Shown: piece after piece, positions 26,028-34,093 of the stretch
How positions within the stretch are numbered: position 1 is the first letter of the stretch
Layout of the letters: each line of letters starts with the position of its first letter
Assembly: GCA_905182905.1 (NCBI GenBank)
Contig: CAJJDH010000013.1
Location: 1 to 64,000, forward strand
Source: a marine gamma proteobacterium HTCC2089
GTDB taxonomy: Bacteria; Pseudomonadota; Gammaproteobacteria; Pseudomonadales; Azotimanducaceae
DNA: 64,000 nt
Reading direction: 5' to 3'
Program-made: the position numbers and the translations under genes
Notes under the pieces: model-generated
Seen by the model: the letters and a program-made list of their open reading frames with translations, nothing else
Database searches by the model: none
What the model was told of the DNA's origin: nothing

Positions 26028-27185
26028 CTAAATGCCTAGATCCTCATTGTTATAATCTTTGATATCTAGCTTTGCTTGAGCATCCCAACGATAGCCTAAG
26101 TAGCTTAGTGGTTGATATACATAAGGCGTTTCATCAGGAAAGCGCTGGCTGCGGGCATCAATACCATAGCTGATCACTCGTGCACGATGATCAACCCGCT
26201 CAGCGGTATATTGTTCCGGATCGTTATGTACACCACCACCAAATACATCCACCACACTGGCCCTTCGGTGAAACCCCATATTGATAGTTACGCGCATATC
26301 ATCGCTGGTATTGGCAAACGAGCCGTGAATAGCTTGGCGGTTACATATCGCCACATCTCCAGGCGCACAAATAACAGGCACGGCATCAGGCAACCGGTCG
26401 GATCCTACCTTGTCGACCATGGCCTTTATGTCTACTTTCCCTAGCACATGAGAACCCGGAACAACCCACAAACCATTGGCAGCATTACAGCCATAAAGCT
26501 GGGCCATAAAGTTAAAACCATGGGTGTGCGCATCTAAATCAGGGCTTTGCCAGTGGGTAAATGCATCTTGGTGCCAAGCTACAGAACCGCCCAAACGCGG
26601 GTGCTTAACCCAAACGGCTTCATTAAAAGGCACAAAGTCATCGCCGTTAATCCCAGCGGCAACGCGCAACAAGTCTGGATGACCATAAGCACGCAAACAG
26701 GCTTCAGAAAATTGCAGTGAGCCTAGGACCAATTGCAAAACGTGTTTTGGCGCACCATCAGGTGCTTCGGGTTCAATCATTTTTGCTGGATGACGACCAT
26801 TTGAATGCGCTGTCCCCCCCAATGGATCACTTAACGGCCTTACCCAAGACAGCGAACGCGACTGACAGTCGTGGCCCAATGCAGGCCGACCTTGAGCATC
26901 AACATCAGCGTCTTTAGTTACAGGACTACGTTCCCACATGTCTTGAACATCGGCCTCAAGATCTGCTAGTTCTGCCTCACCCATGACGCCGGTTAAAATA
27001 TAAAACCCATACTTTGTATAAGCCTGCAAAATATCAGGATGTAATTCACCGCTCTGGGTAAAGCGCACGGGACCACGATTATCCATAGCCAAAGCACGCT
27101 CGGTGCCCTCTTGCTGATAGGCCTGCATAGCCTCATCGTGCTCGCCATAGTTGGTAGCGGGTGCATTGTAAATCTGAAAAGCCAC
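26028..27185 (-). CDS. Phytanoyl-CoA dioxygenase (PhyH) family protein
   Basis: 385 residues; the start is a GTG at 27185. The Fe(II)/2-oxoglutarate site is seen as GGSVAWHQDAFTHW (H-x-D) and, downstream, CNRQAIHGSFANTS (distal His) with a following Arg. The family hydroxylates acyl-CoA or small lipophilic substrates. It is transcribed in the same direction as, and 78 bp upstream of, the copper-monooxygenase fusion, so the two may be co-expressed. A length of 385 is at the upper end for the family. Confidence 0.88.
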   Translation of the reverse strand: MAFQIYNAPATNYGEHDEAMQAYQQEGTERALAMDNRGPVRFTQSGELHPDILQAYTKYGFYILTGVMGEAELADLEADVQDMWERSPVTKDADVDAQGRPALGHDCQSRSLSWVRPLSDPLGGTAHSNGRHPAKMIEPEAPDGAPKHVLQLVLGSLQFSEACLRAYGHPDLLRVAAGINGDDFVPFNEAVWVKHPRLGGSVAWHQDAFTHWQSPDLDAHTHGFNFMAQLYGCNAANGLWVVPGSHVLGKVDIKAMVDKVGSDRLPDAVPVICAPGDVAICNRQAIHGSFANTSDDMRVTINMGFHRRASVVDVFGGGVHNDPEQYTAERVDHRARVISYGIDARSQRFPDETPYVYQPLSYLGYRWDAQAKLDIKDYNNEDLGI

Positions 27186-27426
27186 AGCCTAGTCCTTGCT
27201 TGAAATATAATGACTTAGGATCACCAGATTAGCGGTTCAATGCAAGAGCAGACGCTTGGAAGAATCAAAGAGATAAATCAGGTTGTGTGAACGGCCAAAG
27301 CTATAGCGTGGAAATATAGCGCATATAGCAGAAACTACGTGGCACCCAAAATTGCACTAATTCGCGGAAGAAGCGCGTGCAATGCCAAGTAGTTGGTAAA
27401 TTCGCGCACGCTAACGAGAGTTACAA

Positions 27427-27466
27427 CCTTAAAATTAAGGGTAAGACGAAGGCGTCTTTTTCTTTC
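27427..27466 (+). terminator. Orphan double hairpin with T-tract
   Basis: CCTTAA-AA-TTAAGG is followed by AAGACG-AAGG-CGTCTT and then TTTCTTTC. No rightward gene precedes it, since both flanking genes read leftward. It could end an unannotated small RNA or be chance. Confidence 0.3.
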
Positions 27467-27539
27467 AAGAGGAAACTGCCAGAGCAAATGGCCTGGCAGC
27501 ACGTAAACGTTTAGTGGCCCGCAGCAATTTGTTATTGTG

Positions 27540-27719
27540 TTAGGCCAGAACTTCCAAGCCCTTTTCCGCCACTAGGTTAAGCTACTTGAGTGACGGTCCA
27601 CTAGGCCTTTTAGCGCCTTGCTCCCACTTCTGAATTGTGAATTTACTAGTATTCAGGTAAGCCGCGCACGCTCGGGAGCATTTAGCTCGGTATAAGACAT
27701 CAAGGAGGATAAAATCAAC
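27540..27719 (-). pseudogene. Dead HigA/NadS-type Xre antitoxin remnant
   Basis: The leftward frame gives AAYLNTSKFTIQKWEQGAKR, then PSGPSLK, an in-frame TAG, then LNLVAEKGLEVLA and a stop. This is the C-terminal helix-turn-helix half of a NadS/HigA-like antitoxin in which a Leu codon (TTG) appears to have become TAG. The first helices upstream are decayed and no start codon remains. Such genes normally follow a RelE/HigB toxin; none is recognisable upstream. Confidence 0.7.
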
Positions 27720-28171
27720 CTCGCAGAGGATTGGGTTGTATAGATCCTGGCACCAGGGCATGTGCAGGATTAATGCCCATACTCAGTAATACAGTATTGC
27801 ACTGCTGTGGGGAGGAGATTAACCGGCGGCCTGGGCCTAGATCATATGAGCGCTTAGATGAGTTGTTGGTCTCTGAAGTTAACATGGGGGTACAAAGAAC
27901 GGCATGCTAAAAGACATATATATGCCAACGTAAATAAGAACTAGAACTAGAAATAAAATCGAAAATAAAGGGTTAAGAGGCAGGGCATCCACGATGCTAC
28001 GCGGACAAAAAATTTTGGCGCGACAAAGGCAGAATGACTGAACGTCACCCTTGGGGACACGTGGGATGGGGCAATAGAATTCTAACAACACAAATCTGTT
28101 TTTAGCCGTTTTCCTAAAAACTGGCAATCTATGAGTACATCGATTCGATGGAGTAGTAAAAACAATCCCGG
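27720..28171. other. Gene-poor stretch
   Basis: A 56-codon open stretch without a start (leftward, ~27718-27888) and an 82-codon ORF with a TTG start (27879-28127) are present. Neither matches a known family or has a ribosome site. This may be decayed DNA belonging to the antitoxin remnant. Confidence 0.4.
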
Positions 28172-28651
28172 TTATGTCGATACACCCATAGAGGCCAAAA
28201 ACTCTTCGCCCGTTTGCTTAGGCTGGTCACCCTGAAAATCGTAGCTACTGGGTTTTTCATCGATATAGATTTCGCCAACAATTTTTAGCAAGTCTGGGTT
28301 ATCAAACGATCCGTGATTCAATATGTAGCCATTACTGCCTTGAAGACGGAAAAACAAACTGCTGCCACATTTGCGGCAAAATCCACGTTCTCCCCAATCC
28401 GAAGACTGGTAGACACTGAGATAGGCAGCGCCCTCAAAAACCACATCGCTAGCATTTGCTGCTATAGCAGGCCCGCCGGTCCAACGACGACAATTACTGC
28501 AATGACAAGCGTGCATACCCGAGTCTACTTGCTTTGCGGTGAATGAAATTGCACCGCATAGGCAGCGACCTGTTTGATTAACCAATACATCTGCCTCATG
28601 GCCAACCTCATGCTCTACGCCTGTAGCTGGCTCTTTACTTTCCTCAGACAT
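28172..28651 (-). CDS. GFA/CENP-V family zinc protein
   Basis: 159 residues. The zinc-binding cysteines of the glutathione-dependent formaldehyde-activating (GFA) fold are complete: GRCLCGAISF, HACHCSNCRRWTGG and GFCRKCGSSLFFRL. The fold binds structural and catalytic zinc and is thought to act on S-hydroxymethyl-glutathione or similar adducts; most members are uncharacterised. About 25 residues of polar sequence precede the domain. It is an isolated gene in a region of decayed DNA. Confidence 0.9.
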   Translation of the reverse strand: MSEESKEPATGVEHEVGHEADVLVNQTGRCLCGAISFTAKQVDSGMHACHCSNCRRWTGGPAIAANASDVVFEGAAYLSVYQSSDWGERGFCRKCGSSLFFRLQGSNGYILNHGSFDNPDLLKIVGEIYIDEKPSSYDFQGDQPKQTGEEFLASMGVST

Positions 28652-28960
28652 TCTCGCTTCTCCCTTTTTCCAGTCAGAGTATCCAATTAGGATGATTGCC
28701 CTTGCGCGCTAATGGCGGTAATGCGTAGGCAATCAATAAACTGTCTGTACAAGAGCTTTATAGGGCAGAGTGCAAATTTCTGATATGCGGGGTATGAACA
28801 AAGATATGTGGTTGTCTTCTAGCTTTTTCAATCGACCGCCGGCCCCAAACTTTCTAGATTCCAGTCGTTGGCTGCTAGCACCATTTGTTTGAGGTAAGCT
28901 CTACAAAACTTACCCGCAGGCTGAAACTTGCCAGCCCGCATTGGTTATGCAAACCAGTAA
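28652..28960. other. Divergent intergenic DNA between GFA and SDR genes
   Basis: Together with the adjacent dyad this makes 365 bp without a gene. I see no ORF or repeat of note in this part; it should hold the GFA promoter. Confidence 0.4.
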
Positions 28961-28988
28961 TCTAGGTCATTAAAAACGCTGACCTAGA
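28961..28988. promoter_or_regulatory. Operator-like dyad upstream of the SDR gene
   Basis: TCTAGGTCA - ten bases - TGACCTAGA, a perfect 9-bp inverted repeat ending 28 bp before the ATG at 29017. The size and placement fit a repressor operator; no regulator gene is adjacent. Confidence 0.55.
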
Positions 28989-29016
28989 CCCAACCAGCAT
29001 CTAAATAGGAAACATT

Positions 29017-29817
29017 ATGGCGGATCGATTAGAAGGCAAAGTTGCTCTTATTACCGGAGGCACCAGTGGCATTGGCGCAGAAACCGCAAAGCTTTTTGTG
29101 GCTGAAGGCGCAAAAGTGGTTATCAGCGGTCGTTCGAAGGAAAAGGGTCAGGCACTGGCAGACACTATTGGTAATGGCACTTTGTATATTGAAGCCGATG
29201 TGACGCAGGAGGACGATATCCGCAAAAGTGTCGAATTCACGGTAGCTAAGTTTGGCAAACTGGATATTTTGTTCAATAACGCCGGTGGCCCAGTAGGTGC
29301 GCCCATCGATGAGATTGGCCAAGAGCATATCGACTACGGCGTTCGACTATTGCTCTCCAGCGTTATTCTGGGCACCCGTTATGCCATTGAACCCATGAAG
29401 GCCAATGGCGGCGGCTGCATTATTAACAATTCAAGTATTGCCGCACTGCGCCACCGCCAAGGTGACCCTCTTTATTCTTCGCTAAAAGCTGGCGTTACTC
29501 ATTTCACCAAAATGTCGGGTATTGAACTAGGTAGTCACGGCATCAGAGTGAACTCAATTTCGCCTGGCGCTATTGCCACACCCATTTTCTGGGGCGGATC
29601 AGGCCGAGCCAATACCCTGTCTGATGAAGACAATGCGCGTAAAATGGCAAAACTTGAAAAAAGCTTGGCCGCATCTGTGCCGCTAGAGAAAACTGGTTTT
29701 GCATTAGATATTGCTGAAGCTGCCCTATACCTAGCCAGTGACGCTGGACGCTTTGTCACTTGCCACGACCTCGTCGTAGACGGTGGCCGCACTTCCATGT
29801 TCTTTGAACCTAGCTAG
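29017..29817 (+). CDS. Short-chain dehydrogenase/reductase (SDR)
   Basis: 266 residues, classical SDR. The cofactor motif ALITGGTSGIGAETAK, the NNAG strand (ILFNNAGGPVGAP), catalytic Ser in INNSSIAALR, and Tyr/Lys in YSSLKAG are all intact, as is the C-terminal VTCHDLVVDGGR. It oxidises or reduces a hydroxyl/keto group with NAD(P)(H). TAGGA precedes the ATG. The clean dyad upstream suggests substrate-dependent repression. Confidence 0.93.
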   Translation: MADRLEGKVALITGGTSGIGAETAKLFVAEGAKVVISGRSKEKGQALADTIGNGTLYIEADVTQEDDIRKSVEFTVAKFGKLDILFNNAGGPVGAPIDEIGQEHIDYGVRLLLSSVILGTRYAIEPMKANGGGCIINNSSIAALRHRQGDPLYSSLKAGVTHFTKMSGIELGSHGIRVNSISPGAIATPIFWGGSGRANTLSDEDNARKMAKLEKSLAASVPLEKTGFALDIAEAALYLASDAGRFVTCHDLVVDGGRTSMFFEPS

Positions 29818-29834
29818 CCATATTCAATCGGATT

Positions 29835-29877
29835 GCCGATGTCCTGAATGCAGTACTGCATAAAAAAGGGCATCGGC
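29835..29877. terminator. Long inverted repeat after the SDR gene
   Basis: GCCGATGTCC pairs with GGGCATCGGC (one wobble), enclosing the palindrome TGCAGTACTGCA. Probably a terminator for the SDR and the convergent gene; no strong T-run. Confidence 0.5.
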
Positions 29878-29912
29878 TAATTGGATAAAGACCGAGCTAT
29901 CTGCTCACTCGT

Positions 29913-30404
29913 CTATTCAGGCATTCGACTGGTCAAACTAAACGACCACCAATGATCGGCTCTAGTTGTCCCCAGACCTCTACCCACTTTTTGCCCTCGA
30001 CTGCGCCAAGCAATGTCTAACTCCTGCGCATCCAAAACTCGATTGATAGCAACCGGATAAACTCGACCGCTAATGCCGATATAGCCATTGGGATTGCGCA
30101 ATGCCGTGGAGGACCAAAATTTCCCCTCGCAACGCGAACAACTGACATAAAGTTTGCCGCTGTCAGACATACAGTTAAGGTTTATTGACCAAGGAATAAT
30201 GGCGTTTACCTGGACTTGGCAGAGAGGGTCGTCATTGGCAAAAGACCAATCAGTAACAGGTTTGCTGACAAGCTCACCTTGTATTGGACCACCCGGCAAG
30301 CGGTCACAGGGGCAGCTAAACCAAAATACTAGTCCGCCAACCAAAAGGCTTAGCACAGCAAGTGGCGCTACAACACGAGTGAGTACTTTTTTGATTCCAT
30401 TCAT
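29913..30404 (-). CDS. Uncharacterised membrane-anchored protein
   Basis: 163 residues. One N-terminal membrane helix (VVAPLAVLSLLVGGLVFWF) is followed by a soluble domain that I do not recognise with certainty. It contains four cysteines in CMSDSGKLYVSCSRCEGKFW and the CPCD pair after the helix, and is rich in Trp. The pattern PNGYIGISGRVYPVAINRVL suggests a small beta-barrel, perhaps of the split-barrel type, but that is weak. ATG 30404 follows a GGAG. The soluble part probably faces the periplasm. Confidence 0.7.
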   Translation of the reverse strand: MNGIKKVLTRVVAPLAVLSLLVGGLVFWFSCPCDRLPGGPIQGELVSKPVTDWSFANDDPLCQVQVNAIIPWSINLNCMSDSGKLYVSCSRCEGKFWSSTALRNPNGYIGISGRVYPVAINRVLDAQELDIAWRSRGQKVGRGLGTTRADHWWSFSLTSRMPE

Positions 30405-30451
30405 AGCCGCTCCGCTAAACTTTGAATAAAGACTTCTAACAGCTGCAAACT

Positions 30452-30479
30452 AAAAACGACCAAACAAATGGTCGTTTTT
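30452..30479. terminator. Rho-independent terminator
   Basis: AAAAACGACCA / TGGTCGTTTTT, a perfect 11-bp stem with a six-base loop and T-tracts on both strands. On the leftward strand it lies after the amidohydrolase transcript and upstream of the membrane-protein gene. Confidence 0.85.
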
Positions 30480-30526
30480 TAGCCATTTTCTTTAGATCGG
30501 ATCTAAAGAGGTGGATCAATCGGAAC

Positions 30527-30571
30527 TGATCTAAAACTTAGCTTTATCCTTTAACCCTAATCTACGCGTGC
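30527..30571. repeat. Direct repeat copy A (45 bp)
   Basis: 44 of 45 bases match copy B at 30609-30653. Contains a duplicate of the last codons and downstream sequence of the amidohydrolase gene. Confidence 0.95.
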
Positions 30572-30587
30572 CTCTTTTTTAAAGAGG
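30571..30587. terminator. Hairpin between the two direct repeat copies
   Basis: CCTCTTT / AAAGAGG perfect 7-bp stem with a TTT loop, extended by outer GC pairs. Confidence 0.5.
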
Positions 30588-30608
30588 GGCCCGATACTCT
30601 GGCCCGGA

Positions 30609-30653
30609 TGATCTAAAACTTAGCTCTATCCTTTAACCCTAATCTACGCGTGC
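30609..30653. repeat. Direct repeat copy B (45 bp), overlapping a gene 3' end
   Basis: This copy includes the stop codon and the last residues of the amidohydrolase gene. Copy A lies 82 bp away and does not code. Confidence 0.95.
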
Positions 30654-31817
30654 ACTGGGCCAGAGACGCAGGAAATTCTCCGAGTAAAATGCATCGCGGA
30701 TGGCGGGTTCTGAATCTTCCAAAAATCGCTCAAAACGACCGATTGGATCTTTGGTGCCTTCCAAATGCGGATAGTCGCTGGAAAACAGATATAGATCTGG
30801 GTGCGAGTCTTGCATTAAGTAAGCTACGTCTTCATGAGAAAACGGCGTAAAGGCCATTTGCTCTATGAGCTGCTGTGAAGGTGCACGTTCAAACCGCACT
30901 GATTTGTCAGAGCGACCATAAATGCGTGTTACCCAATCCAAGCGACGGCACATCTCTGGCACCCAGCCAGCGCCCAATTCCACCGCGGCACCGCGAAGTC
31001 CGGGGTGACGGTCAAATACGCCATCTAACAACATCACGCTGAGGAACATTTCAGGTGTCTGATGCAGTACAGCAGCGTCTTTTGTACGTACGTTTTCTCC
31101 GCCACCGAGCCAATCTTTAACCGGTGCGCGGCCATTGTTGCCCCAATCTTTAGATACCTGCAAAGGTGCGCCACCTACGTGCAATACAAAAGGTACATTT
31201 GCTTCGGCTAATCTTGCCCAAAAACCTTCTAAATCTACGTGACCTGGCGAATGACCAATCGGCGCACGGTGAGGTATCCAGATAGATTGCAAACCTTCTT
31301 TAATCGCCCACTCCACTTCTTGAATAGCCAGCTCAGGATTGTCCAAAGGCACAATACCCACGCCCATTAAGCGATCATCGGCTGAGCAAAAATCTAACAT
31401 GTGTCTGTTATGCGCACGGGTGGCACCGTAGCGCAGCTTGGGGTCTTTCTTAGAGCTAGGGTGAAATGGAAATGCGACAGAATGCGTTGCAAACACCAAC
31501 TGCTTCTTGAAACCAAGCAAGTCTAATGCCGCTGAGCGATCAGGGCCGTTAAATGCACCAAGCGCCTGAATTTCTTTAGAGTTCTCAATCAGTGCATCGC
31601 CCATGGCAAGCTGAGCCGCCACGTGTTCGGCCGAGTGCTTACCACCCTGATCCATGATCACTGCCACTTCGTCCTCGGTTACTACCGACGCGCTATAGCT
31701 TACTGAGGGAATTTCGTCACGAATTTCAGGGTCAGCGTAGGCTTTCAGAAAGTCCGGCAGTTCCATAATGTGACTGTCCGCGTCGTAATAAGCACGTTGT
31801 TGCGGTGCATAGGCCAT
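30639..31817 (-). CDS. Amidohydrolase-2 family (ACMSD-like TIM barrel)
   Basis: 392 residues. The metal motif is near the N-terminus as YYDADSHIMELPDFL (D-x-H variant); FVLHVGGAP provides the central His and LYLFSSDYPHLEGTKDPIG the catalytic Asp/His region. These are the landmarks of PF04909-type hydrolases/decarboxylases such as ACMSD. The position of GGAG upstream favours ATG 31817 over the in-frame ATG at 31823. Substrate probably an aromatic or cyclic carboxylate. Divergent from the 2-keto-4-pentenoate hydratase-like gene, with a dyad in between. Confidence 0.9.
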   Translation of the reverse strand: MAYAPQQRAYYDADSHIMELPDFLKAYADPEIRDEIPSVSYSASVVTEDEVAVIMDQGGKHSAEHVAAQLAMGDALIENSKEIQALGAFNGPDRSAALDLLGFKKQLVFATHSVAFPFHPSSKKDPKLRYGATRAHNRHMLDFCSADDRLMGVGIVPLDNPELAIQEVEWAIKEGLQSIWIPHRAPIGHSPGHVDLEGFWARLAEANVPFVLHVGGAPLQVSKDWGNNGRAPVKDWLGGGENVRTKDAAVLHQTPEMFLSVMLLDGVFDRHPGLRGAAVELGAGWVPEMCRRLDWVTRIYGRSDKSVRFERAPSQQLIEQMAFTPFSHEDVAYLMQDSHPDLYLFSSDYPHLEGTKDPIGRFERFLEDSEPAIRDAFYSENFLRLWPSARVD

Positions 31818-32128
31818 ATTCATTCTCCAGTTAACAACTTTTGCCGCTGAGCCTTATTACCCATGCGAAATCTATAAGGTCCAAACTTACCGGTAATGGG
31901 CCGTAAATGGCAACCTATGAATCTTGAACATAGGTGAGTACCTACTTAGAAGAGTTGAATGCTCTTAGTTTGTATTATCGTGAATATAGAGCCCGGGGCA
32001 TCACACACCACCAAATTACATTATCAAGCCCCGTTCACCTAACCGTTCAACCACACCCCATCAATCAGCCGTGCTAACAACCTAATCAATGGTGTATTTC
32101 TCTTCTAGCGCCAAAATGCGCTAACCTT
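31818..32128. other. Divergent intergenic region, 311 bp
   Basis: Between the amidohydrolase and the hydratase-like gene. Apart from the dyad at 31913-31935 no ORF or repeat stands out. Confidence 0.4.
31913..31935. promoter_or_regulatory. Operator-like dyad
   Basis: ACCTATG - nine bases - CATAGGT, perfect 7-bp arms, 96 bp upstream of the amidohydrolase start. Confidence 0.4.
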
Positions 32129-32938
32129 ATGCCACACGATTTAGAGCAACTTAGAGTCACCATGCAGAATATTCTCGACACCCTTTGGGCCTTACACCAA
32201 AACCCGGACTTGGACCCAACACCCTTACGTGAAGCTAGTGAACTCAGCGCCGACGAGGGGCAACTTGTGCAGCTGCAGCTATTGGAGCGCTGGCTAGAGC
32301 AGGGGGAAGAATTAGCTGGCTGGAAAATTGGCATGACTTCTGGAGAATCGCGCAATGCATTAGGCGATGGAATTCGTCCATCTGGTTTTGTTTTACGCAG
32401 TCGCACGCTTCACAGTGGCGCGAGTATTCCGCGCAAAGACTTATATAAAGGTGGCGTTGAGAATGAGCTATGTTTTGTAATGGCAGATTATTTGGGTGAA
32501 GGGGCCACCCCTGCGCTGGCTAAGGGCGCTATCGCCGGTGTAACTGCGGCTTTTGAAATCAATCAAAAACGCCTACCGCCGGGCTGCTCGGCAGGCCTTC
32601 GGGTAGCCGACAACTTATCAAACTGGGGCATTGTTGTGGGCGCCACAGTTCCTCTAGCCAATACCACTGCAGATTTAGCTGAACTTGAAGTTGCGCTCTA
32701 TGGTGATACCGGGAAAGGCGAGCAATTGGTGGAAAGCGTGCCTAGCCAAGGACATATCGACGATCACTTTGAATCGTTGAGCATTTTAGCCAATCGCTTA
32801 CACCGCTTTGGCCATACACTGGCTCCGAATCAATACATTATTACCGGTGCTTATGGCAAAACGCCTTTTGCACCTGGGAATTTCCGCGGTGATTTCAGCG
32901 TTGGCATTGGCGGCGTTAGGGTCGAAATTACTGCTTAG
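32129..32938 (+). CDS. 2-keto-4-pentenoate hydratase-like (FAH/MhpD superfamily)
   Basis: 269 residues. Recognised by LAGWKIGMTSGESRNALG, IRPSGFVLRSRTLH, GGVENELCFVMADYLG (the metal-binding Glu-x-Glu region), VTAAFEINQKR and DNLSNWGIVVGATVPL. The family (MhpD, TesE, DmpH, fumarylacetoacetate hydrolase fold) hydrates 2-oxopent-4-enoates or decarboxylates related oxo-acids at the end of meta-cleavage pathways. Next to an ACMSD-like amidohydrolase this hints at aromatic or steroid ring catabolism. The start could also be the Met at 32162. Confidence 0.87.
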   Translation: MPHDLEQLRVTMQNILDTLWALHQNPDLDPTPLREASELSADEGQLVQLQLLERWLEQGEELAGWKIGMTSGESRNALGDGIRPSGFVLRSRTLHSGASIPRKDLYKGGVENELCFVMADYLGEGATPALAKGAIAGVTAAFEINQKRLPPGCSAGLRVADNLSNWGIVVGATVPLANTTADLAELEVALYGDTGKGEQLVESVPSQGHIDDHFESLSILANRLHRFGHTLAPNQYIITGAYGKTPFAPGNFRGDFSVGIGGVRVEITA

Positions 32939-33167
32939 CGGACCTAGGTTCGAGGGCGGACAATCTTGGTCGCAGTCAAATGCTGTCTTCCAAAACAGAA
33001 ATAATGTTCGAGTTAGTCAATTATCAACTTGAAAAGCCGGTTGAAAAGACCAATATTGAGATTGCAGATGTATACTCTAAAACGATGAAAATCTACCAAG
33101 ATCAATAAACACCAATAAAAATCAATAGCAAAAAACTGCCAACAAAAACCTAAAAGGGAGAGGCATC

Positions 33168-33767
33168 ATGGCCGAAGAAAGCAATACACGCACTAGACCG
33201 GAACCTAGCATGTTCTCAATGATGTCCCGAGACATTGGTATCGCCCTTATCGCTCTTTCGGTTTGGGCTGCAGCTGATACTTGGTACCTACTTTCTGGCC
33301 TTTGGTTTGCGCAACTTTTGAGCATTGGTGATGCCATTTTTGTCGGCTATGTGCTTGGGGCCTTATTCCACGAATGGGGTCACTACTCTGGCGCAAAATT
33401 ATCCGGCGCCCAAGCACCAAGGGTAAAGCCCAAAGGGATTTCCTTGTTCCGTTTTAACTTTGATATGTCAGTGAACGACCAGCGTCAATTTCACTGGATG
33501 AGTTTTGGCGGCTGGGTGATGCATTGGGCGCTACTGCTGCTATTAGTCATTGCTATTCCTTTTGACAGCCTTGGGCGCATTGCCTTAGTCAGCTCAGTAT
33601 TTGGCTTCATCGTTTACGCCACATTTATCGAAACTGGTATTTTGCGCCAGACTTTAAGCGGCGCTGACCCGAAAGAGACTTTAAATCAGCTAACCGCAAA
33701 AACATTTCAGCAGGCAACCATCGCGGGCACCGTGGGTGGGTTATTTGCTTTGGCTGCATTAAGCTAA
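33168..33767 (+). CDS. Integral membrane protein with HEWGH (HEXXH) motif
   Basis: 199 residues with about four membrane segments. The segment GYVLGALFHEWGHYSGAKL (HEWGH at 68-72) is a HEXXH zinc-metalloprotease motif at the end of a membrane helix, as in site-2 (M50) proteases. The usual second M50 motif (N-x-x-P-x-x-x-x-D-G) is not visible, so catalysis is uncertain. ATG 33168 follows GGGAGAGG. The next gene on the same strand is an NrtS-like protein 66 bp downstream. Confidence 0.75.
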   Translation: MAEESNTRTRPEPSMFSMMSRDIGIALIALSVWAAADTWYLLSGLWFAQLLSIGDAIFVGYVLGALFHEWGHYSGAKLSGAQAPRVKPKGISLFRFNFDMSVNDQRQFHWMSFGGWVMHWALLLLLVIAIPFDSLGRIALVSSVFGFIVYATFIETGILRQTLSGADPKETLNQLTAKTFQQATIAGTVGGLFALAALS

Positions 33768-33833
33768 AACGACAGCTAGATAAGATGGCTCAATAGAATA
33801 ACTAGAAAAATAAGTAGCTAGAACTGCCATCAA

Positions 33834-34085
33834 ATGACCTTTAAAACCTTAGTCTTTGCACCGGGCGTACAAGCTAGAGCTCTGCGTACCAGCTTACTCG
33901 TTGGGTCGATTCTTGCCGGTATCAATCACGGCGAATATATTTTGGCTGGCACTTTAGATAGCGGTGCAATAGTGAAAATTTTACTCACCTACACTGTACC
34001 CTATTGCGTAGCACTGTATGCCAGTGTCAGTGCCATAAAAGCCATGTCCGCAGCATCTACTGCCACAAACAAATCAGATAAGTAA
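33834..34085 (+). CDS. nrtS: NrtS-like small membrane protein (nitrate/nitrite transporter NrtS family)
   Basis: 83 residues with two membrane segments: LRTSLLVGSILAGINHGEYI and VKILLTYTVPYCVALYASVS. The INxGE/D-ILAG loop and LLTYTVPYCV are the conserved parts of the NrtS family, which has been linked with nitrate/nitrite transport. No other nitrate-assimilation gene is nearby, so the transport role here is unsupported by context. It probably shares a transcript with the HEWGH protein. Confidence 0.75.
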   Translation: MTFKTLVFAPGVQARALRTSLLVGSILAGINHGEYILAGTLDSGAIVKILLTYTVPYCVALYASVSAIKAMSAASTATNKSDK

Positions 34086-34093
34086 TGAAATAG

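Noticed and set aside
27250-27470. Known structured RNA (6S, tmRNA or riboswitch)
   Set aside because: No conserved sequence or fold of these RNAs could be matched by eye; only the terminator-like hairpins remain.
27879-28127. 82-codon leftward ORF with a hydrophobic C-terminus
   Set aside because: TTG start, no ribosome site, no family resemblance, and it lies in decayed DNA.
30527-30653. Possible insertion-sequence ends
   Set aside because: Repeats are direct, only 82 bp apart, contain the gene end, and no transposase is present.
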